This document shows, piece by piece, positions 6,836 to 12,374 of a stretch of DNA of 12,374 bases. Positions within the stretch are counted from its first letter, which is position 1. Each line of letters begins with the position of its first letter. Under the pieces are notes generated by a model. That model was not told the DNA's origin. It saw only the letters and a list, made by a program, of their open reading frames with translations, and searched no databases. The stretch comes from Chloroflexota bacterium. Its GTDB lineage: Bacteria; Chloroflexota; UBA6077; CF-72. Where the stretch lies: the NCBI GenBank assembly GCA_019242065.1, contig JAFAWJ010000890.1, forward strand, positions 1 to 12,374, written 5' to 3'. The translations under genes and the position numbers were made by a program.

Positions 6836-7026
6836 CGGCGGCTGAAGGCGACCGCCAACAGGGTTAGTGCAACGCGGCCGGAGCTGGTGGGCGACGGGCG
6901 CGTCGGGCTGGGTTCCTCCGCGGGCCAGATGGGCGTGCCCAGGCCGCGGCGCTTCTCCGAGAAGAAGTGCGGCTGCTCGGCGACGGGCTGTAGTTCCTGG
7001 TATCTGGGAATCGCAACAGTGGTCAC
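6832..7026 (-). CDS. small hypothetical protein (64 aa) with strong ribosome binding site
   Basis: Unrecognised small protein filling the gap between the DUF4440 gene and the acyl-CoA operon. It starts with GTG (7026-7024), preceded by AGGAGG (plus-strand CCTCCT, 7035-7040) at 8-nt spacing inside a longer GGAGGAGGAAA. This is the best ribosome site in the window and the main reason to call it real. The protein begins MTTVAIPRYQELQPVAEQ, then PHFFSEKRRGLGTPIW, a Pro/Ser/Thr-rich stretch near 36-49, and ends with a short hydrophobic run (VALTLLAVAF) and SRR. That run is only about ten residues, short for a membrane anchor. Its TAA overlaps the DUF4440 TAG in the four bases TTAG. Divergent from the thiolase-like gene with a 100-nt gap. 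Function unknown. Confidence 0.6.
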   Translation of the reverse strand: MTTVAIPRYQELQPVAEQPHFFSEKRRGLGTPIWPAEEPSPTRPSPTSSGRVALTLLAVAFSRR

Positions 7027-7062
7027 GCTGGTTTCCTCCTCCAGTCAGATGAACGCCAGCGT
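7025..7062 (-). promoter_or_regulatory. hairpin enclosing the Shine-Dalgarno and start of the 64-aa gene
   Basis: ACGCTGG (7062-7056 on the minus strand) can pair with CCAGCGT (7031-7025). The 24-nt loop holds GGAGGAGGAAA, and the 3' arm takes the first two bases of the GTG start. An inner CTGG/CCAG pairing is an alternative fold. The 7-bp pairing is seen; a role in translation control is inferred. Confidence 0.35.
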
Positions 7063-7090
7063 CACGCGGTTTTGGGGGCTCCGAGTTCGA

Positions 7091-7120
7091 TTGACACGCT
7101 CGCGCACGTGCTTCTAGCCT
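7091..7120 (+). promoter_or_regulatory. promoter of the acyl-CoA operon (leaderless)
   Basis: A perfect -35 TTGACA (7091-7096) and a TAnnnT-type -10 TAGCCT (7115-7120) are separated by 18 bp. Only 6 nt (GGGTGA) lie between the -10 and the ATG at 7127, which has no Shine-Dalgarno, so transcription probably starts at the start codon. The spacer contains the 8-bp palindrome GCACGTGC (7104-7111), a possible operator. Confidence 0.5.
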
Positions 7121-7126
7121 GGGTGA

Positions 7127-8311
7127 ATGAGCAGCAGCAGCGCCGTGCCCACTGGCGCGACAGGCATTCGCGACAAGGCGGCTATTGTCGGCATCGGCAC
7201 GACGAATTTCGGCGCTGTCTACCGCGACCTGGATCCTGAGCGGAGCGCCTACGACCTGGGCATGGAAGCGCTGCACAACGCGCTGGACGATGCTGGGCTG
7301 AGCAAAAACGACGTCGACGGACTGATCGTCGTGCGCATCCCCGGGTACACCCGTTTTGCGGAGATGCTCGGCATGCCCCAGCTACGCCTGGTCAACGTGC
7401 TGGAGGGTGGTGGACGCATGGCCGGTGTCGCCCTCCAGTACGCAACGATGGCCGTCGCCACCGGTCTCGCCGAGACAGTCGCCGTCGTCTACGGCAACAA
7501 CGGGCGCTCCGTCGGCGCGCGCTACGGCGGCGAGGGCTCGCGCACACCCAGCCCCGACGACACCGGCCCGTACGAAGCCATGTACGGCTTCACCTCGCCA
7601 GGCGCGGCGGCGGCCATGATGTGGCATCGCTATCGACACGAGTACGACGCGCCCGAAGACAGCCTGGCCGCGGTGGCCATCAACAACCGGAAGAACGGCG
7701 CATTGAATTCGAACGCGGTCTTCCAGAAGCCGATCAGCTACGACGAATACATGCACGCGCGGTTCATTGCCGAGCCCCTGCGCCTGTTCGATTACTGCAT
7801 CATCAACGATGGCGGCGTGTCGTTCATCGTCACCACCGCCGACAAAGCCAGGAAGCTCGACAAGCATCCACCGGCGTACATCGGGGCGACGTACGCCGCC
7901 TCCAACCTGACCCACAATTATCACGTCCAGGACTTCTGGTGGGCGGCCTGCCAGGACATCAGCAAGCGCCTCTACAAAGAGGCTGACGTGACGCCCAGCG
8001 AGGTCAAAGTGGCCGAGATCTACGACAACTTCACGCCGACGATCGTCTTCGCCCTCGAAGGCTTCGGCTTTTGCGAACGTGGCAAAGGCCACGAGTGGGT
8101 GCGCGACGGACGCATCGAACTGGGCGGACAGTTACCCGTCAATACGTGTGGCGGACATACGTCCGAGAGCTACATGCAAGGACACGCGCTGATTTGCGAG
8201 GCTGTCCGCCAGGTACGCGGCGAAGCCGGCGCGCGCCAGGTACCCAATGCCGACGTCGTGCAGTACAACTGCGCCTCGCCGATCACCACCGCGACAATTC
8301 TGCACCGCTAG
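7127..8311 (+). CDS. thiolase-like acyltransferase/aldolase (SCP-x/Ltp2-type lipid-transfer protein family)
   Basis: Thiolase-fold protein of 394 residues, usual for the SCP-x thiolase-domain/Ltp2-like group that works as a complex with a DUF35 protein, which is the next gene. Seen: AAIVGIGTTNFG (18-29) at the start, EIYDNFTPTIVFALEGFGFC (297-316) and NTCGGHTSESYMQGH (339-353), both characteristic of this branch. At the position of the classical nucleophilic Cys the sequence is NVLEGGGRMAG (90-100), with no Cys, so ordinary thiolysis by acyl-enzyme is unlikely. His344, Tyr349, His353 and Cys382 are possible active-site residues. Relatives such as Ltp2 catalyse retro-aldol cleavage of beta-hydroxyacyl-CoA thioesters in steroid side-chain degradation. 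ATG 7127 is chosen from the promoter position. First gene of the operon; substrate not determinable. Confidence 0.88.
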   Translation: MSSSSAVPTGATGIRDKAAIVGIGTTNFGAVYRDLDPERSAYDLGMEALHNALDDAGLSKNDVDGLIVVRIPGYTRFAEMLGMPQLRLVNVLEGGGRMAGVALQYATMAVATGLAETVAVVYGNNGRSVGARYGGEGSRTPSPDDTGPYEAMYGFTSPGAAAAMMWHRYRHEYDAPEDSLAAVAINNRKNGALNSNAVFQKPISYDEYMHARFIAEPLRLFDYCIINDGGVSFIVTTADKARKLDKHPPAYIGATYAASNLTHNYHVQDFWWAACQDISKRLYKEADVTPSEVKVAEIYDNFTPTIVFALEGFGFCERGKGHEWVRDGRIELGGQLPVNTCGGHTSESYMQGHALICEAVRQVRGEAGARQVPNADVVQYNCASPITTATILHR

Positions 8312-8350
8312 GTTCAAGCAGGAGCAGGAGAAAAAGAGGAACACCCTGTC

Positions 8351-8785
8351 GTGACCGCCACACCCACCTCCGCCTCGACCTCGACGCGTCCGAAGCCGAT
8401 CCCACCGGTCTTCAAGGTCAATCAAGGGTTCTGGGAGGGCAGCAAAGTGGGCGAGCTGCGCCTGGACCACTGCACGCGCTGCGACCACATCTGGTTTCCA
8501 CCCTCCAATTCGTGCCCGAATTGCTTATCGACCGATATTGACTGGAAGGCAGTCTCCGGTCGCGGCAAGGTGTGGTCGTGGATCTGGATGCACCAGCGCT
8601 ACGGGTGGGCGTTCGATACGGAAGTGCCGTACTTACTGGTCCAGGTGAACCTGGAGGAGGGCCCGACGTTTGTCTCCACCCTGGTGGGCGTGGAGAAGGT
8701 GGACCTGCGCTTCGACATGCCCGTGAAAGTCGTCTGGCAGGAGCGCAACGAGAACCAGTCGGTTCCGGTGTTCACCCCCGCGTAG
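8351..8785 (+). CDS. DUF35 zinc-ribbon/OB-fold acyl-CoA-associated protein
   Basis: Small partner subunit of thiolase-like enzymes; the family zinc ribbon plus OB fold is thought to bind the acyl-CoA or to cap the partner's active site, as ChsH2 does with Ltp2. It has 144 residues. After a Thr/Ser-rich 12-residue start comes a helix with VNQGFWEGSKVGELRLDHC, then rubredoxin-like Cys pairs Cys41-x2-Cys44 and Cys55-x2-Cys58, and the OB fold from about 62 (GRGKVWSWIW, then PYLLVQVNLEEGPTFVSTLVG). All four cysteines are present. The start is GTG at 8351 with AGAGGA 10 nt upstream, a slightly long spacing. It follows the thiolase-like gene by 39 nt, the standard order for this pair, which strengthens both calls. 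Confidence 0.92.
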   Translation: MTATPTSASTSTRPKPIPPVFKVNQGFWEGSKVGELRLDHCTRCDHIWFPPSNSCPNCLSTDIDWKAVSGRGKVWSWIWMHQRYGWAFDTEVPYLLVQVNLEEGPTFVSTLVGVEKVDLRFDMPVKVVWQERNENQSVPVFTPA

Positions 8786-8787
8786 AC

Positions 8788-9948
8788 ATGCCTGGAGCGG
8801 GCGCGCCCTACGACGATATCACCGTCGTCGAGCTTGGCGAAACGATTGCGCCTGCGTACGTCGGCAAGCAACTCGCGGACCTGGGGGCGACGGTCATCCG
8901 CGTCGACGACCCGACCGGACGGGGTCTGTACCGGGTTCCGCCGATCGTCGGTACTGACGCGGCGGGCCGTGAGGTGGGGGCCGCCTATTTACATCTGTGC
9001 CGCAACAAACAGAGCGTCGCGCTGGACCTGGAGTCGGACGCCGACCGGCAGATTCTGCGCCGACTGCTGGACCACGCGGACGTGGTGGTGGATGGTCTCG
9101 GCGTCGACCGCCTGGAGGCACTCGGAGTCCAGCACGCGTCGCTGATCGCCCGCAACAGCTCGATCGTGACGTCGATCACGCCGTTTGGATTGAGTGGACC
9201 GTATCGGAATTTGCAGGCGAGCGACCTGGTTGTCATGGCACTGGGCGGACTGTTGAACCTGGTCGGTGCGCCCGAACGCGAGCCGCTGTCGTTGGGCGGC
9301 TATCAGGCCCAGTACGCCACCGGCGTGTGCGCATTTACGGGAACAGCCGCGGCACTGCTGTATCGCGATACGTCCGGCCATGGGCAACTGGTGGACGTCT
9401 CGGCGCTGGAGTCGATCGCGTTCGTCGAATGGAAAAGCGCGAGCAACTTCGAAGCCAACGGCTCGATTCGGCGGCGCACCGGTGATCACTCGTACAACCT
9501 GGTCATGCAGACGCGAGACGGCTGGTTCGGCCTCCTGTACACGGAGCCCAACTGGCCGCAGATCCGCGAGCTGACCGGCGTGGAGGCGCTCGCCGACGAG
9601 CGGTTCAGCACGCGCGACGGGCGCGTCGCGCACGCCGACGAGCTGCGGGCCCTCCTGCACGACTGGTTCGCACAACGGACGCGACACGAGATCTATCACG
9701 CCGCGCAGGCGTTGAAGATTCCGGCGGGAATGGTCGCGGAGATGAGTGACCTGCTGGAGTCCCCGCAATACGCTGCGCACGACTACTGGCAGACGATCGA
9801 TCATCCGGCGACGGGCCCGTTGACCTATACCGGTCCCGGCTATCGGATCAGCGGCTACGTGCCGCCGGCGCGGCGGGCGCCCGTTCTGGGAGAGCACACC
9901 GAGAGTCTCAGCAATCCGAATGAGGAGTACGCGACATGGCCACGGTAA
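8788..9948 (+). CDS. CaiB/BaiF family III CoA-transferase, catalytic Asp replaced by Gln
   Basis: Family III CoA-transferase of 386 residues. Seen: ITVVELGETIAPAYVGKQLADLGATVIRVD (11-40), the usual N-terminal Rossmann entry; RNKQSVALDL (72-81); PFGLSGPY (132-139); a GHGQLVDVS segment after 197; and a C-terminal AGMV.MSDLLESPQYAAHDYW region. Family enzymes carry an aspartate (Asp169 in formyl-CoA transferase) that forms the acyl and CoA intermediates. Aligning without gaps to the second CaiB protein of this operon puts Gln175 where that protein has Asp185. It may therefore be the non-catalytic or altered half of a heteromeric enzyme. The start is ATG 8788, two nt after the DUF35 stop; the frame is open further upstream, but that part lies inside the DUF35 gene and is not family-like. 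No clear Shine-Dalgarno, so coupling is likely. Confidence 0.9.
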   Translation: MPGAGAPYDDITVVELGETIAPAYVGKQLADLGATVIRVDDPTGRGLYRVPPIVGTDAAGREVGAAYLHLCRNKQSVALDLESDADRQILRRLLDHADVVVDGLGVDRLEALGVQHASLIARNSSIVTSITPFGLSGPYRNLQASDLVVMALGGLLNLVGAPEREPLSLGGYQAQYATGVCAFTGTAAALLYRDTSGHGQLVDVSALESIAFVEWKSASNFEANGSIRRRTGDHSYNLVMQTRDGWFGLLYTEPNWPQIRELTGVEALADERFSTRDGRVAHADELRALLHDWFAQRTRHEIYHAAQALKIPAGMVAEMSDLLESPQYAAHDYWQTIDHPATGPLTYTGPGYRISGYVPPARRAPVLGEHTESLSNPNEEYATWPR

Positions 9949-10778
9949 CGGGCGCAGGCTACGGCCAGCTCATCTTGCTCGAAAAGCGGGACGGCGGCAT
10001 CGGCATCATTACGTTCAACCGTCCAGAAAAGCGCAACGCGATGAGCATCGCCGCGCAGTCGGAGTTCCGCGCCGCGCTCGACGATTGTCGCGAAGACTGC
10101 AAGGTCCTCATTCTGACCGGGGCGGGTGTCGCCTTCAGTTCGGGCGTAGATCTGTCCGAAGGTCAGAGCCGTCAGTCACAGCGCAATTTCGCTTACGGGA
10201 GCAACAGCTGGTTCGAAACCAACGAGGTCGTCAAGGAACATCCGGCGGTATGCATCGCGGCCGTCAACGGATACGCGCTGGGAGGCGGGCTGACGCTGGT
10301 CCACAACTGCGACCTGGCGATCGCCTCGGAGCGCGCGGAGTTCGGGATGCCGGAGATGAGCTTCAACACCTTTCCCGGACTGGCCGGCCCCGCCACCGTT
10401 CGCCGCATCCTGCCGAAGCACGCCGCGTATATGATCCTGACGTCACGTCGGATCGACGCGGCCACCGCCGAACGCTGGGGGATTGTGAACTCGGTCGTCC
10501 CGCACGACCAGTTGCTGATCGAAGCCGAGAATCTGGCGCGGCACGTGGCCCAGTTCGACGCATCCGCCCTGGACTGGGCTCGAAAAGGCTATCGCGATCT
10601 GGACCTGATGCCCTGGTCGGAAGCGCTGGTGTATGGCGGCTACATTGGCTCCCAGATTCGACGCGCGGACGGCAGCGGCGGCGGGGGTGGTGGCAACCCG
10701 GCGGTCCAGCGCTTCCTGTCCGGACAACCCAACCCCGGCCAGGGCGCCAATGCCCTGCAGAAACAGCAGGGGGACTGA
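9936..10778 (+). CDS. enoyl-CoA hydratase/isomerase (crotonase) family protein
   Basis: Crotonase-fold enzyme of 280 residues acting on an acyl-CoA, by family expectation a hydration, isomerisation or C-C bond step. Seen: ITFNRPEKRNAMS (25-37); oxyanion-hole segments FSSGVDLSEG (67-76) and NGYALGGGLTL (111-121); CDLAIASERAEFGMPEM (125-141). Glu140 matches the first catalytic Glu of rat mitochondrial hydratase (Glu144). The second one (Glu164 there) is Tyr165 here (KHAAYMILTS), so simple hydratase activity is not assured. The C-terminal tail carries a Gly-rich run near 248 followed by a Gln/Asn/Pro-rich end. GAGGAG (9922-9927) lies 8 nt before ATG 9936, and the gene overlaps the CoA-transferase stop by 13 nt. 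Placed between two CoA-transferases, it presumably acts on the CoA ester they make. Confidence 0.92.
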   Translation: MATVTGAGYGQLILLEKRDGGIGIITFNRPEKRNAMSIAAQSEFRAALDDCREDCKVLILTGAGVAFSSGVDLSEGQSRQSQRNFAYGSNSWFETNEVVKEHPAVCIAAVNGYALGGGLTLVHNCDLAIASERAEFGMPEMSFNTFPGLAGPATVRRILPKHAAYMILTSRRIDAATAERWGIVNSVVPHDQLLIEAENLARHVAQFDASALDWARKGYRDLDLMPWSEALVYGGYIGSQIRRADGSGGGGGGNPAVQRFLSGQPNPGQGANALQKQQGD

Positions 10779-10784
10779 CCTCGG

Positions 10785-12059
10785 ATGCCCGAGGCGCTGG
10801 CGGGGGTCCGCATCGCCGACTTTGGAACGATTACGGCGGGCGCCAACGCCTCGCAAATCCTGGCTGACCTGGGCGCGGACGTCATCAAAGTCGAATCCGC
10901 CAGTCGGCCGGATACGTTTCGCGCCTGGCAAACGAAAGCATCGCCGTCGCCGTCGGCCGCCGATGCACCGGTCGACGACCCCTGGAATCGTACGCACACC
11001 TTCAACATGGTGAACCGCAACAAACGTGGCATCTGCCTGGACCTCAAGCACCCCCGCGGCCGGGAGCTGGCCCTGGAACTGGTCAAGATCAGCGATGGAT
11101 TCGTCGAAAACTATCGCCAGGGCGTGATGGATCGCCTGGGCGTCGGCTACGCGGCTGTGTCGGCGGCGAACCCCGACATTTGTATGATCTCCATCGGCAG
11201 CCAGGGCGCCACCGGACCCGAGGCGAGCTACGGCTCGTACGGCTCCACGCTGGATGCGCTCTCCGGTTTGATGAGCGTGACCGGTTACGCCGATTCGCCG
11301 CGTCCGTACTGGTCCAGCGAGGAGATCAACTACCCCGACCAGGTGGCGTCCACCTTCTGCGCGGGTCTGCTGATGGCGGCTTTACGCCTCCGCAATCGAA
11401 CGGGACAGGGCCGCTACGTGGATCTGTCCCAACGTGAGCTGGTGACGACGCTCATCGGCGAGCAGGTGCTCGGCTACACGGCGGGGCGTGGCGCGCCGGT
11501 ACCCACCGGGAACAGCCGACCAGGGCTTGCGCCGAACGACTGTTACCGCTGTCTGGGGGACGACGCTTGGGTGGCGATCAGCGTCGCCTCCGAGACGGAG
11601 TGGCACACGCTGTGTACGGCTATCGGTCGCGCCGACCTGGCATCTGACGCGCGCTTTGTGTCGGAGCAGGCGCGCACGACACACGCCGACGCGCTGCGAC
11701 AGGAACTGGAGGTCTGGACCCGACAGCACTCCAAGCGGGAGGCGATGGACCTGCTCCAGCAGGCTGGAATCCGTGCCGGGGCGGTGCTGACCGGTGCCGA
11801 CATGCTGCAGGACCCGCATCTGCATGACCGTGGCTACTATTACCCAATCGAGCATCCCCGCGCCGGTCACCAGACGCTGCGCGTGGCGCCGTATCACCTC
11901 TCCGAAACTCCGCCCACCATCGACCGGCCGGCGCCCATGCTCGGCCAGGACACGGACTCCGTCTTGCGCGACCTGCTGGGACAGAGCGACCAGGACCTGG
12001 AGGCGCTGGCGGCGGAGCACGTGACTGACAACGTGCCAATCGCCTTCGCACCGCTGTGA
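10785..12059 (+). CDS. CaiB/BaiF family III CoA-transferase with catalytic Asp
   Basis: Family III CoA-transferase of 424 residues, moving CoA from a donor thioester onto a carboxylic acid. Seen: LAGVRIADFGTITAGANASQ (5-24), ILADLGADVIKVES (25-38), NRNKRGICLDLKHPRGRELA (77-96), VENYRQGVMDRLGVGY (107-122), then NYPDQVASTFCAGLLMAALR (182-201) with Asp185 at the catalytic aspartate position, and TGQGRYVDLSQREL. The C-terminal half has NSRPGLAPNDCYRC and the usual AGAVLTGADMLQDPHL motif. It is longer than the first CaiB protein mainly through an insert near 45-68 rich in Ser/Pro/Asp. It starts 6 nt after the crotonase stop with AGGGGGA (10768-10774) upstream. With the upstream paralogue it could form a two-subunit enzyme, as known for benzylsuccinate CoA-transferase BbsEF; a homodimer is the other option. 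Confidence 0.92.
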   Translation: MPEALAGVRIADFGTITAGANASQILADLGADVIKVESASRPDTFRAWQTKASPSPSAADAPVDDPWNRTHTFNMVNRNKRGICLDLKHPRGRELALELVKISDGFVENYRQGVMDRLGVGYAAVSAANPDICMISIGSQGATGPEASYGSYGSTLDALSGLMSVTGYADSPRPYWSSEEINYPDQVASTFCAGLLMAALRLRNRTGQGRYVDLSQRELVTTLIGEQVLGYTAGRGAPVPTGNSRPGLAPNDCYRCLGDDAWVAISVASETEWHTLCTAIGRADLASDARFVSEQARTTHADALRQELEVWTRQHSKREAMDLLQQAGIRAGAVLTGADMLQDPHLHDRGYYYPIEHPRAGHQTLRVAPYHLSETPPTIDRPAPMLGQDTDSVLRDLLGQSDQDLEALAAEHVTDNVPIAFAPL

Positions 12060-12065
12060 GTCGTG

Positions 12066-12374
12066 ATGCAGATTCGTGCTGATTTCCACACGCACTCCAT
12101 TGGCGAAGAGGCGTTTGGTCCGCGTGCCGAGAGCCTGGTTGCGCGCCACGTCGACGCGGCAGTCGAGGTGGGCCTCGACTGCCTCGCGGTGACCGATCAC
12201 AACGATTTGCGGCCGGGGCTCCTGGCGCAGGAGTACGCGGTCCGGCACGGCTTGCCGATTCTGGTGGTGCCCGGCATGGAGCTTACGACTCAGGAGCGGG
12301 TGCACCTGGTTGCCGTTGGTCTCGACCAGCCGATCGACGCCTGGCAGCCGCTGGCGGAGACGATCGCCCGGATT
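12066..12374 (+). CDS. PHP-domain metal-dependent hydrolase, 3' end cut by the window
   Basis: The first 103 codons of a PHP-domain (polymerase and histidinol phosphatase) protein, open to the last base. Metal-ligand motifs are plain: Asp6-Phe-His8-Thr-His10 (DFHTHS), VTDHND with Asp44 and His45, PGMELTT with Glu72, and VHLVAVG with His80. These fit a stand-alone PHP phosphoesterase/hydrolase such as those related to YciV/TrpH, rather than a DNA polymerase III domain, but the missing C terminus prevents a finer call. ATG 12066 or the adjoining GTG 12063 is the start, 3-6 nt after the CoA-transferase stop, so it is probably the next gene of the same operon. Its role with acyl-CoA enzymes is not obvious. 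Confidence 0.85.
   Translation, partial: MQIRADFHTHSIGEEAFGPRAESLVARHVDAAVEVGLDCLAVTDHNDLRPGLLAQEYAVRHGLPILVVPGMELTTQERVHLVAVGLDQPIDAWQPLAETIARI

Noticed and set aside
8572..8787. A 72-residue N-terminal extension of the first CoA-transferase
   Set aside because: It lies inside the DUF35 gene in another frame, is not family-like, and a natural ATG follows the DUF35 stop by two nt.
10670..10695. GGC/GGT-rich run as a simple-sequence repeat or frameshift site
   Set aside because: It stays in frame as a short poly-Gly stretch in the crotonase tail and the gene continues normally to its stop.
9920..10867. A 315-codon plus-strand frame over the crotonase gene
   Set aside because: Arg-rich frame-shifted shadow; the crotonase frame has clear oxyanion-hole and catalytic motifs and a Shine-Dalgarno.
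11382..12305. A 307-codon minus-strand frame across the CoA-transferase and PHP genes
   Set aside because: It runs antisense through two genes with intact family motifs and shows no domain of its own.

Overview
GC-rich bacterial DNA (roughly 60-65% G+C by eye) from what I infer to be a soil or environmental Chloroflexota-like organism. The grounds are soft: the binding lipoprotein has the low-complexity Ala/Pro/Thr linker after its lipobox that is common in that phylum, several starts look leaderless, and the gene content is accessory and catabolic. An actinobacterial or other high-GC host cannot be excluded. No rRNA, tRNA, CRISPR array, insertion sequence or phage gene was seen.

Left part (1-2917, minus strand): an oligopeptide/dipeptide-type ABC uptake operon read leftwards. 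It holds a 57-residue small ORF, a lipoprotein substrate-binding protein (TTG start with a good Shine-Dalgarno) and a DppB-type permease; the rest of the transporter lies outside the window. Facing it is a TetR-family regulator (3060-3797, plus). The divergent region holds a perfect 14-bp palindrome overlapping the predicted -10 of the transporter operon, and a second palindrome overlapping a predicted leaderless promoter of the regulator. This gives a simple model of TetR control of peptide uptake and of itself.

Middle (3775-7026): a DHA2-type 14-helix MFS exporter (minus) runs tail-to-tail into the TetR gene. Divergent from it is a glucokinase gene, translationally coupled (ATGA) to a small NTF2-like/DUF4440 protein. 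A 64-codon minus-strand gene with a textbook AGGAGG site follows; its stop codon overlaps that of the DUF4440 gene.

Right part (7127-12374, plus): a tight acyl-CoA operon behind a TTGACA-18-TAGCCT promoter that ends almost at the first ATG. Its genes are a thiolase-fold protein without the usual nucleophilic cysteine, its DUF35 zinc-ribbon/OB partner, a CaiB/BaiF CoA-transferase with Gln at the catalytic Asp position, an enoyl-CoA hydratase-family protein, a second CaiB/BaiF CoA-transferase with the Asp intact, and the start of a PHP-domain metallohydrolase cut by the window end. Together they suggest activation of a carboxylic acid by CoA transfer, hydration or another crotonase step, and retro-aldol-type cleavage by a thiolase-like/DUF35 pair, analogous in logic to Ltp2-ChsH2 in steroid side-chain breakdown. 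The substrate cannot be told from sequence. This operon is the best candidate in the window for an undescribed system.
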